This document shows positions 37,701 through 42,288 of a stretch of DNA of 64,000 nucleotides, piece after piece. The position numbers and the translations under genes were made by a program. The stretch is from Delphinapterus leucas. Lineage: Eukaryota > Chordata > Mammalia > Artiodactyla > Monodontidae. Numbering within the stretch: position 1 is the first letter of the stretch; every line of letters begins with the position of its first letter. Under the pieces are notes generated by a model that saw only the letters and a program-made list of their open reading frames with translations, did not search any database and had not been told where the DNA came from. The stretch spans positions 63,603,641-63,667,640 of the forward strand of contig NW_022098057.1 of the NCBI RefSeq assembly GCF_002288925.2, in the 5' to 3' direction.

Positions 37701-38071
37701 TATTTTTAAGTATAACTGATGAATACTGACACCTTAACATGACAAATGAGGAACCTCTAACATAATTAAACCAATTAATCAATTTAATGTTTGAAAAACT
37801 ATATATAACTGTCCAAACTGCTGTGTAAAACAGATTTTTGCTAGTTGGTCCATGAATTTTTAAAAGAAGCTTCACAGATAAGCTTAAAACATACAGCATT
37901 TGCAAACTTTTTTACAATATTATGCATAGCCTAATTCACATAGTTTTATCTCCAACCCGACATACATCTACAGTACATGTGTTCAGAAGACGACTGACCT
38001 GGCTGAGATACCGCAGTGGCTGTAAACTGAGTAGCCCATGGCGGATTCTTCTGTCCTCCAAACTGAGCCAT
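1537..38071 (-). CDS. CCAR1: CCAR1, coding part of exons 2-17 (3' end of gene outside window)
   Basis: Cell division cycle and apoptosis regulator 1 is a nuclear coactivator that works with Mediator, nuclear receptors, p53 and beta-catenin and is linked to splicing. Sixteen coding exons join in frame from ATG at 38071-38069 to 1537, giving about 766 residues; the full human protein is about 1150, so the C-terminal third is missing here. Order: MAQFGGQKN start; Q/A-rich segment (about 27-110); S1-like domain (about 149-210, [16 protein letters not shown]); Q/P-rich linker; Arg/Ser/Glu-rich basic tract (about 315-360); DBC1/CARP1-type inactive NUDIX-like region (about 450-600); SAP DNA-binding motif (about 640-672, [19 protein letters not shown]); acidic Glu-rich coiled segment (about 675-725). 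All introns are GT-AG except the one after exon 14. Identity rests on near-complete agreement with the remembered human protein. Confidence 0.97.
2876..3087 (+). mobile_element. CHR SINE
   Basis: 5' gggacttccctggtg; flanked by the direct repeat aagaaaatgttaca. Confidence 0.95.
3155..3287 (+). mobile_element. CHR SINE, short form
   Basis: tRNA-like head then directly cagccaaaa and an A tail. Confidence 0.93.
3336..3622 (+). mobile_element. CHR SINE, long form
   Basis: Head plus repeated 'gccacaactactgagcctg' units and an AAATAAAT tail. Confidence 0.95.
3915..4052 (+). mobile_element. L1 3' end
   Basis: 'ctttgttataaagcagaaac' through 'ccaataaagatgt' plus A tail: the terminal part of an artiodactyl-type L1. 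Confidence 0.9.
4068..4420 (+). mobile_element. CHR SINE, long form
   Basis: Inserted just past an L1 3' end. Confidence 0.95.
4525..4638 (-). mobile_element. CHR SINE, short form
   Basis: Reverse complement ends 'ccaccaaggaagtcc'. Confidence 0.93.
5310..5500. repeat. Unclassified interspersed repeat, copy A
   Basis: Shares a diverged pattern (aatggctg..tttcag..ggggcagg..) with 53,570-53,750. Family not recognised. Confidence 0.4.
6237..6540 (+). mobile_element. Old L1 fragment abutting CCAR1 exon 16
   Basis: Resembles the L1 ORF2 end and 3'UTR ('tccatttacatgatat', 'cagatcagtggcttcc'). Confidence 0.7.
6545..6730 (-). CDS. CCAR1: CCAR1 exon 16, SAP domain and acidic helix
   Basis: Acceptor atttag|GTAAAT, donor AAAGAG|gtatat; 186 bp. 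Encodes the SAP motif [19 protein letters not shown] and [11 protein letters not shown], then a highly charged stretch ([19 protein letters not shown]) predicted to be helical. SAP motifs bind AT-rich scaffold DNA. Confidence 0.96.
6915..7110 (+). mobile_element. Old L1 fragment
   Basis: 'tttgacccagaaattctaat' and following lines resemble the L1 ORF2 C-terminal coding region. Confidence 0.6.
7213..7238 (+). repeat. (CCAA)n
   Basis: About five copies of ccaa. Confidence 0.9.
7275..7676 (-). mobile_element. L1 3' end, inverted
   Basis: 'catctttattggagtataat' onward is the reverse complement of the L1 terminus also seen at 8,540-8,620; flanked by tagaattttt-like repeats. Confidence 0.92.
7805..8626 (+). 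mobile_element. L1 3' end with ORF2 C-terminal remnant
   Basis: Translates partly to the typical ORF2 end ([14 protein letters not shown]); 5' truncated; ends 'caacaaagatgttaaaa'. Confidence 0.93.
8960..9170 (+). mobile_element. Young CHR-type SINE
   Basis: 'gggcttccctggtggcgcag', 'cgtccggagcctgtgctccg' and plain A-rich tail; direct repeat around aaagcaatg. Confidence 0.95.
9709..9726 (+). repeat. (AC)n, about 8 units
   Basis: Simple dinucleotide run. Confidence 0.9.
9860..9943 (-). CDS. CCAR1: CCAR1 exon 15
   Basis: Acceptor tatcag|GATGAA, donor ATGAAG|gtaact; 84 bp, 28 codons: [19 protein letters not shown] then SKLDPKTMK. An acidic hinge leading to the SAP domain. Confidence 0.96.
9944..10759 (-). 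other. CCAR1: CCAR1 intron 14, GC-AG type
   Basis: Starts GC and ends AG. No repeat or RNA gene recognised. Confidence 0.9.
10760..10970 (-). CDS. CCAR1: CCAR1 exon 14, NUDIX-like region, GC donor
   Basis: Acceptor aacag|GTACCG; 211 bp. Encodes [20 protein letters not shown], then [19 protein letters not shown] and [10 protein letters not shown]. The exon must end at GAACAG because the next exon resumes [11 protein letters not shown], so the intron starts with GC (GAACAG|gcactg) instead of GT. Confidence 0.95.
10971..11704 (-). other. CCAR1: CCAR1 intron 13
   Basis: AT-rich; nothing recognised. Confidence 0.8.
11705..11871 (-). CDS. CCAR1: CCAR1 exon 13, NUDIX-like region
   Basis: Acceptor aaattag|TTTTTA, donor CAATG|gtaagt; 167 bp. 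Encodes [20 protein letters not shown], then [20 protein letters not shown]. Part of the catalytically inactive NUDIX-like domain shared with DBC1/CCAR2 (family knowledge). Confidence 0.96.
11872..12415 (-). other. CCAR1: CCAR1 intron 12
   Basis: AT-rich; nothing recognised. Confidence 0.8.
12416..12529 (-). CDS. CCAR1: CCAR1 exon 12
   Basis: Acceptor ataatag|GTAATG, donor GTTAAG|gtaaag; 114 bp, phase 0 to 0. Encodes [20 protein letters not shown] and [18 protein letters not shown], leading into the NUDIX-like region. Confidence 0.96.
12530..13118 (-). other. CCAR1: CCAR1 intron 11
   Basis: AT-rich; nothing recognised. Confidence 0.8.
13119..13344 (-). CDS. CCAR1: CCAR1 exon 11
   Basis: Acceptor tttcag|TCCTAG, donor GCAAAG|gtttgt; 226 bp. 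Encodes [20 protein letters not shown], then the conserved block [20 protein letters not shown] and [20 protein letters not shown]. Confidence 0.96.
14307..14504 (+). mobile_element. Young CHR-type SINE
   Basis: Same variant as the copy at 8960, with a very short tail. Confidence 0.95.
15225..15360 (-). mobile_element. MIR relic
   Basis: Antisense MIR core ('cattttcac'-like 'catttcacaagtgaagctca'). Confidence 0.6.
15853..16014 (-). CDS. CCAR1: CCAR1 exon 10, Arg/Ser/Glu-rich tract
   Basis: Acceptor tttaag|TCGTG, donor GATTG|gtaagt; 162 bp. Encodes [18 protein letters not shown] followed by further RSRERSPRR repeats, then [15 protein letters not shown]. The SR-like repeats are consistent with a spliceosome-associated protein. 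Confidence 0.96.
16130..16258 (+). mobile_element. Old L1 3'UTR fragment
   Basis: 'ttaccattttaaccattttg' and 'cagtggcattaagtgcattc' are typical of L1M 3'UTR. Sits in intron 9 (16015-16272). Confidence 0.75.
16273..16402 (-). CDS. CCAR1: CCAR1 exon 9
   Basis: Acceptor tttaaag|CTGG, donor CGAAG|gtatgt; 130 bp. Encodes [20 protein letters not shown], then [18 protein letters not shown], leading into the basic RS-like tract of exon 10. Confidence 0.96.
16500..16662 (-). mobile_element. hAT-type relic
   Basis: 'gctgtagtttgccaatctct' is the terminal region of the same element type as 22,915-23,225, in the other orientation. Confidence 0.6.
17330..17790 (+). mobile_element. Old L1 ORF2 end and 3'UTR
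   Basis: Contains the TMEY-type ORF2 end motif, here triplicated, then L1M-like 3'UTR. Confidence 0.7.
17409..17486 (+). repeat. 26-bp unit repeated three times without mismatch
   Basis: Unit runs from acaatattcata to ggaatattgt, inside an old L1. Confidence 0.95.
17927..18270 (+). mobile_element. CHR SINE, long form
   Basis: Bounded by copies of acacagctca; tail of AAATAAAT then (CAA)n. Confidence 0.95.
18286..18632 (+). mobile_element. CHR SINE, long form
   Basis: Second insertion at the same target; a third copy of acacagctca follows it. Confidence 0.95.
19025..19217 (-). CDS. CCAR1: CCAR1 exon 8, Gln/Pro-rich linker
   Basis: Acceptor gttaag|AATCAG, donor AGAAAG|gtatta; 193 bp. Encodes [20 protein letters not shown] then repeated QPQP/LLQ motifs up to LLQQPQQK. 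Low complexity, no catalytic motif. Confidence 0.96.
19218..19313 (-). other. CCAR1: CCAR1 intron 7, 96 bp
   Basis: Very short intron between exons 7 and 8, GT-AG. Confidence 0.95.
19314..19428 (-). CDS. CCAR1: CCAR1 exon 7, end of S1-like domain
   Basis: Acceptor tttag|CGCTG, donor ATCAG|gtatat; 115 bp. Encodes [20 protein letters not shown] and [17 protein letters not shown]. Only a 96-bp intron separates it from exon 8. Confidence 0.96.
19935..20266 (-). mobile_element. CHR SINE, long form
   Basis: Flanked by agtcattta. Confidence 0.95.
20371..20581 (-). mobile_element. Young CHR-type SINE
   Basis: 19-base T tract then gcggtacgcgggcctctcac. Confidence 0.95.
20738..21058 (+). mobile_element. 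CHR SINE, long form
   Basis: Flanked by aaaaaatgtcacagg on both sides. Confidence 0.95.
21202..21395 (-). CDS. CCAR1: CCAR1 exon 6, start of S1-like domain
   Basis: Acceptor ttatag|CCGGCT, donor CTTAG|gtaaac; 194 bp. Encodes a Ser/Thr/Pro/Gln linker, then [20 protein letters not shown], the first half of the S1-like nucleic-acid-binding fold. Confidence 0.96.
21700..22135 (+). mobile_element. L1 3' end
   Basis: 'gatctcacttatatgtgga', 'gattggtggctgccagagg' and 'tatgtcaattatatctcaa' are characteristic. Confidence 0.88.
22568..22683 (-). mobile_element. CHR SINE, short form
   Basis: Flanked by caattttagttctt. Confidence 0.94.
22915..23225 (+). mobile_element. hAT-type relic split by a SINE
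   Basis: 'cgggccaaatccagcccaca' and 'gtggtccacaaagcctaaaa' are typical of a mammalian MER hAT element. Exact family not assigned. Confidence 0.75.
23005..23131 (-). mobile_element. CHR SINE, short form, inside a hAT relic
   Basis: Flanked by gtttttacactttt, which belongs to the split hAT element. Confidence 0.94.
23534..23757 (+). mobile_element. CHR SINE
   Basis: Flanked by aaaccctgaaaga. Confidence 0.95.
23848..23880 (-). CDS. CCAR1: CCAR1 exon 5, 33-bp microexon
   Basis: Acceptor ttttag, donor ACACAG|gttagt; 11 codons in phase 0 on both sides ([11 protein letters not shown]). Same donor hexamer and same CAACCTCAGCAG core as exon 4, suggesting an old exon duplication. Confidence 0.95.
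23881..26218 (-). other. CCAR1: CCAR1 intron 4
   Basis: 2.3 kb without a young repeat; open frames at 24178-24581 and 25838-26089 match nothing I know. May include an old, unrecognised element. Confidence 0.6.
26219..26263 (-). CDS. CCAR1: CCAR1 exon 4, 45-bp microexon
   Basis: Acceptor ttccag, donor CAACAG|gttagt; exactly 15 codons in phase 0 on both sides ([15 protein letters not shown]). Its length and phase make it skippable without frameshift. Its core CAACCTCAGCAG is shared with exon 5. Confidence 0.95.
26264..26676 (-). other. CCAR1: CCAR1 intron 3
   Basis: AT-rich, 413 bp; nothing recognised. Confidence 0.8.
26677..26849 (-). CDS. CCAR1: CCAR1 exon 3, Gln/Ala-rich
   Basis: Acceptor ttttag|CTGCATTGG, donor CAACAG|gtgaat; 173 bp. 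Encodes [17 protein letters not shown] and onward to a run of seven alanines within poly-Gln ([16 protein letters not shown]). A low-complexity transactivation-type segment. GCN-repeat coding makes the alanine tract length potentially variable. Confidence 0.96.
28062..28263 (-). mobile_element. Young CHR-type SINE
   Basis: T tract, gcggtacgcaggcctctcac, ends accagggaagccc; abuts an L1 3' end. Confidence 0.95.
28270..28612 (-). mobile_element. L1 3' end, inverted
   Basis: 'tttttattggagtacagctg' to 'tctagatctctcttg'; same family as the copy at 7275. Confidence 0.9.
28765..28893. mobile_element. hAT-Charlie-type relic
   Basis: Ends in ggttaagaaccactg, the Charlie terminal repeat, with a diverged inverse near 28,765. 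Confidence 0.65.
30140..30232 (+). mobile_element. L1 3' terminus
   Basis: 'ctgaatcactttgctgtaca' through 'ctatacttcaatcaaaaa'. Confidence 0.85.
30275..30882 (+). mobile_element. CHR SINE, long form, interrupted
   Basis: Head at 30275-30314 and body from 30538; split by the younger SINE at 30315-30537. Confidence 0.95.
30315..30537 (+). mobile_element. Young CHR-type SINE nested in an older one
   Basis: Flanked by the 14-bp direct repeat aagaatcgcctgcc (30301-30314 and 30538-30551). Confidence 0.96.
31490..31700. mobile_element. MER5A relic (hAT-Charlie)
   Basis: 'acatgtggctagtggctacc' and its near-inverse 'agccaccagccatatatggt' form the MER5A palindrome. Confidence 0.9.
32370..32484 (-). 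mobile_element. CHR SINE, short form
   Basis: Flanked by gcaatctt. Confidence 0.92.
32700..33115 (+). mobile_element. L1 3' end
   Basis: 'tgaatggataaagaagatat', 'atagaatactgctcagccat' and 'actagtggttaccagcgggg'. Confidence 0.9.
33142..33289 (+). mobile_element. CHR SINE, short form
   Basis: Flanked by aaatttgta(c/t)aggg. Confidence 0.93.
33298..33435 (+). mobile_element. CHR SINE, short form
   Basis: Begins within the downstream duplication of the preceding SINE. Confidence 0.92.
34085..34170 (+). mobile_element. MIR relic
   Basis: 'tctgggcctcaaattcttca' then tctgtt is the MIR core. Confidence 0.7.
35119..35134 (+). repeat. (AT)n followed by a T run
   Basis: atatatatatatat then a T-rich run. 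Confidence 0.85.
35747..36017 (+). mobile_element. CHR SINE, internally deleted
   Basis: Lacks one 'ccacaactactgagcc' block; flanked by aaatagaa(a/g)...tt. Confidence 0.94.
36273..36632 (+). mobile_element. CHR SINE, long form
   Basis: Flanked by aaaactaagtcatt. Confidence 0.95.
36831..37165 (+). mobile_element. CHR SINE, long form
   Basis: Flanked by aaggtcacc; (ATTA)n tail. Confidence 0.95.
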
Positions 38072-38124
38072 GATAAAAGGGGGAGGGAGAAAACCTTCAC
38101 TTGTTTGTCTTCTATAGCAGCGAT
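37999..38124 (-). CDS. CCAR1: CCAR1 exon 2 (5'UTR end and start codon)
   Basis: Acceptor ttaatag at 38125-38126 and donor CCAG|gtcagt at 37998-37997. The first 53 bases are 5'UTR. ATG at 38071-38069 starts [16 protein letters not shown], the known CCAR1 N-terminus; the exon ends one base into codon 25. A second AG (ctatag) a few bases further into the exon is a possible alternative acceptor. Confidence 0.93.
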
Positions 38125-39320
38125 CTATTAAGAAATGATCCACAGGTTAAAGTTCAACCAAACTACAAATATCACAAAAGTATTATTTTAAAGAAATGTT
38201 CAATTTGTCAAGGACATCTTTGTAGGCCAAGTATAAATAACAAGGGGCATATGAACGTCCGATATGCAGGAAAAACATTTCACATCAAGTAGTTCACCAA
38301 AAGTACCCAATTTCAATATATGACATTTGGGGTAGACTTACAAGAAAGGCACTTCCTTCTGCGACTACAAACTGTCACATTTAAAGAGAATACCATCTGT
38401 TGTTTTCTATCCAATTCTTAACAATAAAAAGTACACAGCCTTACGTTCAAAAGAAATATAGCCTGCGTGTTTCTTTTGGCAATGAGCTGGGGGCTGAAAG
38501 TGGAGAAACCAATAACGGAAGCTGGGACGAGACAACGAATAAGGGGATTCAAGAATATCATTTAAATAACGAACATCTCCTTACTTTCTAGAGCAGGGAA
38601 GGAACTGGGGGGCTCCTTTTCTCTCCCCTCCCTCGAGGGGAAAGACAGTTGAAATAATGGTTGCCCCTTAAAGAACCATCGCGAAGACCCCTCCACCCAA
38701 AATCAAGCCAGAAGAGGCGAAGATCTCAGCCCTCGCACTCCCTTTCCCCCCACTCCTCGGAGAGGCCAGAGCTCTGCCATCCATCTTCCTCCAGCCCTAG
38801 CTCCTCGCGGGCCGCAGACCAGGGGAGGCGGAATCCTCCGTCCCACGAGCCAAGGCGAACGCCAAGAGGGGGATACCGAGAGCCCTGATCCCCTTAAGCC
38901 CCCGGCGGGGCGGAGAAGGCCTCCACCCCCCAAAAGCCGTGCCGCCGTGAGCGGTCCCGACGTCCCGGACCGCAGCCCAGGAGGCTAAAGCCTCAGCGGC
39001 TCGAGAGCTAGGGACGGCGGTCAGCAGTCCCTTCGAGGCCGCCAGGCCGAGGATGAGGCTGATGGTCGCCGGGGACACCCGAGGGGCCGCCGGAAAAAAG
39101 CGAGGCGGTGGGGGAGGGGCCGGCCGCGCGGGGCCTGCTCCGACCCGCACAAAAGGGACCGTGTCCCTCCCGTCCCAGTCCCACGAGAGGCCCACCGTCG
39201 CCGGCCTACGGACGCCGTGCTACCAAATCGGTCGCTCCCAGCCCTTCCGCGGATCCGACTGGACGTTAAGAACCCCGGCTCAGCCGCCGGCCGCTTCAAC
39301 CGCGAGGACCAGACCTTCAC
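38125..39320 (-). other. CCAR1: CCAR1 intron 1 (if exon 1 ends at 39321)
   Basis: Mostly CpG island; the part nearest exon 2 is AT-rich and unique. Confidence 0.5.
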
Positions 39321-39372
39321 CTGAACCCGGTCCCGGTTAACACCGAAGCCATTTCAAACCCGTCAGCCTTAC
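39321..39372 (-). other. CCAR1: CCAR1 exon 1, non-coding (candidate)
   Basis: Inside the CpG island a strong donor CAG|gtgaag ends at 39321 on the minus strand, just downstream of a perfect NRF1 palindrome at 39373-39382. The TSS is not visible, so the upper limit is a guess. An alternative first exon could start near the YY1 site at about 39,665 and use CTG|gtaagc, ending at 39474. Both are inferences; transcript data are needed. Confidence 0.45.
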
Positions 39373-39382
39373 GCGCATGCGC
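39373..39382. promoter_or_regulatory. NRF1 palindrome GCGCATGCGC
   Basis: Perfect match to the NRF1 consensus, placed just upstream of the favoured CCAR1 exon 1. Common in housekeeping CpG-island promoters. Confidence 0.7.
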
Positions 39383-39632
39383 CAACTTCCCCCTTTTCCT
39401 CCGCGCCTCTCCCCTCCTCCCCATCTCTCCGAGGAACGGCGCTTACGGGCCTGCGTTCTACGTGCGCGCTTACCAGCGAGACTTCAAGGCGCTCACCCCT
39501 CATACTACGCAGCTAGAACTAGAGCGCGCCTAAGAAGGGTTACCCTGGCCTCGCATAATAATGAGCCTGTGTCTCTGCGCAAGCTCAAAGGAAAAGGCTT
39601 CCCTGAGTGTGGGAAGGAAAGGAATCGGCAGT

Positions 39633-39638
39633 CACGTG
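39633..39638. promoter_or_regulatory. E-box CACGTG
   Basis: Within gtCACGTGat, the USF/MYC/MITF-type core, 15 bp from a YY1 site at the outer edge of the CpG island. Confidence 0.5.
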
Positions 39639-39652
39639 ATCCGATAAGGCTT

Positions 39653-39663
39653 CCGCCATTTTG
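39653..39663 (-). promoter_or_regulatory. YY1-type site, AAAATGGCGGAAG on minus strand
   Basis: YY1 motif in the orientation usually seen just downstream of a TSS transcribed on the minus strand, with an overlapping ETS-like GGAAG core. Supports a possible upstream CCAR1 start near 39,670. Confidence 0.5.
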
Positions 39664-39734
39664 TGTTTTTTCGCTTTTTTTTGTACAAGTATTTGGGAGA
39701 ATGGATATATCCAGTGGCATCTGCTAACTTTTTT

Positions 39735-40445
39735 AAAAAATTGAGATGAAATCCTTTTAACGTATAATTCACTGCTCTAAGTATTTTCTGTTGTACAATT
39801 CAGGGGCTTTTAGTATCTAAATACGAAAAGCAACCACCATCGCCTCCTCCCTTGAGACAAACCCCTACCCATTAAACAGTCACTGCTTAATCCCTGCTCC
39901 GTCCAGCCCCAGGCAGCCACTAATCGGCTTTCTCTGTATGGATTTACCTGTCCTAGACATTTCATATTAATAGAATCATACAACATACGGCCTTTCGTGG
40001 CTAGCTTTTGTAATTTACTATATTGTGTCCAAGATTCAAGTTGTAGCAGGCATCAGTACTTCATTCGATTTTATAGCTAAAATAATTACCTTTAATGGAT
40101 AATACCACATTTTGTTTATCCATTTGTCAGTTGATCTTTTGGATTGTCTCCACTTTGGGGCTATTATGAATAATGCTGCTATGAACATTCACATACAAGT
40201 ATTTGTTTGAACTCCTGTTTTCAATTCTCTTAGGTTTATACCTAGGAGTGGAATTCTGGGTTACTTGGTAAATTCTATACTGAACTTTTTGAGGAACTGC
40301 GAACCTGTTTTCACAGTGACTACACCAGTTTACATTCCCAGGGTTAACAACATAAAGTATCCATTCTATGAATATGGAGTATCTTTCCATTTATTTAGGT
40401 CTTTTAAAATTTCTTTCAACATGTATTACGTATTTCAGAGTTCAA
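39735..40445 (-). mobile_element. Old L1 3' end, antisense, beside the CCAR1 CpG island
   Basis: 'aatgctgctatgaacattca' and 'ggtttatacctaggagtgga' are antisense ORF2; 3'UTR-like sequence lies below. Confidence 0.85.
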
Positions 40446-40456
40446 TTTCTCACATC

Positions 40457-40576
40457 TCTTTTTTTTTCCTGGCCACACCACAGTCTGTGGAATCTTAGTT
40501 CCCAGATGAGGGATCGAACTGGCCCTGCCAGTGGAAGCGTAGAGTTGTAACCACTGGATCGCCAGGGAATTCCCCC
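40457..40576 (-). mobile_element. CHR SINE, short form
   Basis: Ends 'cgccagggaattcc'; diverged. Confidence 0.9.
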
Positions 40577-40620
40577 CAAGATCTGTTTTTAAAAGATTAC
40601 TGTTTTAAAACGTCACTCAT

Positions 40621-40775
40621 GGGACTTGGCCCAGGTTTGGTCCCTGGTCAGGGAACTAGATCCCACATGCTGCAACTAAGAGTTCACATACTGAAACTAA
40701 AGATCCCACACATGGCAACACAGATCGTGCATGTCGCAACTAAGACCCTGAGCAGACAAATAAATAAAATTTTAA
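40621..40775 (+). mobile_element. CHR SINE, 5' truncated or rearranged
   Basis: Starts at 'gggacttggcccaggtttgg' and lacks the anticodon-side head. Confidence 0.88.
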
Positions 40776-40951
40776 AATATTTATTTGGTTGCATCTGGGT
40801 CTTAGTTACAGCAGGTGGGCTCCTTAATTGTGGCACGCAGGCTCCTTAGTTGCAGCATGCATGTGGGATCTAGTTCCCTGACCAGGGGTGGAATCTGGGC
40901 CCCCTGCATTGGGAGTGCGGAGTCTTAACCACTGCACCACCAGGGAAGTCT
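40776..40951 (-). mobile_element. CHR SINE, tail-to-tail with the previous copy
   Basis: Begins atttatttggttgcatctgg, ends ccaccagggaagtc. Confidence 0.92.
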
Positions 40952-40955
40952 CAAT

Positions 40956-41319
40956 AAATATATTTTATTTATTTATTTATTTATTTACTTTTTGGTTTTG
41001 GCTGTGTTGCGTCTTTGCTGCTGTGTGTGGGCTTTCTCTAGTTGCAGTGAGCAGAGGCTACTCTTCATTGCGGTGCGCAGGCTTCTCATTGTCGTGGCTT
41101 CTCCTGTTTGGGAGCTCGGGCTCCAGGTGCACAGGCTTCAGTAGTTGTGGCACACTGGCTCAGTAGTTGTGGCCTGCGGGCTCTAGAGCGCAGGCTCAAT
41201 AGTTGTGGTGCACAGGCTTAGTTGCTCCGCGGCATGTGGGATCTTCCCAGGCCAAGGCTCGAACCCGTGTCCCTTGCACTGGCAGGCAGATTCTTAACCA
41301 CTGTGCCACCAGTGAAGCC
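40956..41319 (-). mobile_element. CHR SINE, long form
   Basis: Flanked by caataaatat. Confidence 0.95.
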
Positions 41320-41390
41320 CCAATAAATATTTTTTTAAAAATAAAATATTACTCAAGCTGTTGTCTAAAGAGCATCTAAAAGATAAAGGC

Positions 41391-41485
41391 AGGAATTTCC
41401 CGGCAGTCCAGTGGTTAGGACTTAGTGCTTTCACTGCCTGGGTTCAATCCCTGGTCCCTAGTCCCTGGTGGGGGAAATAAGATAT
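41391..41485 (+). mobile_element. CHR SINE, short and truncated
   Basis: Flanked by agataaagg; last SINE before the SINE-free block. Confidence 0.88.
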
Positions 41486-41934
41486 AGATAAAGGATATTA
41501 GTTGAGCTGTTTATTCTTTCATCCCCTAGGGTGTTGCCCAGGTCTGTTTGTATGTTCAGCATCTCACATGTCACCCTTTCAACCAGTCAGGAAGAATGTG
41601 GAAAATGTAGTCTCTAGCTGCCCAGCTGAACCTGGGGAGGAGGTGGGGAAGGGGAGGTGGAGGGGAATGGAGTTGTTCCCATCAGTAGAAGGAAGAAGAG
41701 GACTACCAGGATGCTACAGAGAAGTAGGTTTCAAACTAGATGAATTTAAAGTAACTTATTTTTCTGTGATATTTGCTGGAATATCACTAGACACCTATTG
41801 TCAGTATATTTTTTCATTTCAGGTTTCAATAAATACTTTAGGATGTCAACTTTAAAATACTGTTAGCATACTGTGTTCAGGATTAAGTTTTATTAAACTA
41901 ATGATACATCCAAGGGAGGGCATGAGTCAATCTA

Positions 41935-42115
41935 GAGCCAAGTTGATTAACAGCTTTGCTAAAAACTTGGAGTGAGAGCTTAACCACTTTAAGCTCCTGA
42001 ATTGATCTGTAAAGTGGGGCTGATAAGAGTCCTTACTTAATAGCATCACTGTGGGGATAAATAGCTTACATAAAATGCAATGCTTCTGCCTCATAATAAG
42101 GATTCCATAAGTGTA
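41935..42115 (+). mobile_element. MIR relic
   Basis: 'gatctgtaaagtggggctga' and downstream 'gataaatagcttacataaa' fit MIR. Confidence 0.7.
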
Positions 42116-42282
42116 GCCATCTTGATTTTGTGTTGAACCCAATCCATACATTTGGTCATCTCCAAATATTAAATCTTATAGTCCTTTGTAGTTAAAAATT
42201 TTATTGGATATTAAATTTTAAAAATATGATTTTGAAGAGGAAAGAAAAATTAGACCACCAGGTGCAAAATAGAAGTATAAAA

Positions 42283-42288
42283 TTTATT
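42283..42288 (-). promoter_or_regulatory. TET1: AATAAA, candidate distal polyadenylation signal of TET1
   Basis: AATAAA on the minus strand, followed about 20-35 nt later by a GU-rich stretch (gcacctggtggtcta). It lies at the lower end of the SINE-free block. Speculative. Confidence 0.3.

Larger units (their letters stand above)
26850..37998 (-). other. CCAR1: CCAR1 intron 2, 11.1 kb
   Basis: Largest CCAR1 intron here. Contains a young SINE, L1 3' ends, a nested SINE pair, MER5A, several CHR SINEs and a MIR. The stretches 28,900-30,100, 33,450-35,700 and 37,170-37,990 have no recognised element apart from that MIR. Confidence 0.8.
38640..39670. promoter_or_regulatory. CCAR1: CpG island, CCAR1 promoter
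   Basis: GC-rich, CpG-dense block in otherwise AT-rich DNA, holding an NRF1 palindrome, an E-box and a YY1 site and overlapping candidate first exons. Open frames here are by-products of low stop-codon density. An L1 relic begins just above it at about 39,735. Confidence 0.88.
39673..42270. other. Region between CCAR1 promoter and TET1 3' block
   Basis: Antisense L1 relic, five CHR SINEs packed between 40,457 and 41,485, about 450 bp of unique sequence, then a MIR. No gene seen. Confidence 0.75.

Noticed and set aside
38661..39727. Several overlapping open frames in both strands of the CpG island
   Set aside because: GC-rich DNA lacks stop codons; no known protein, no splice context.
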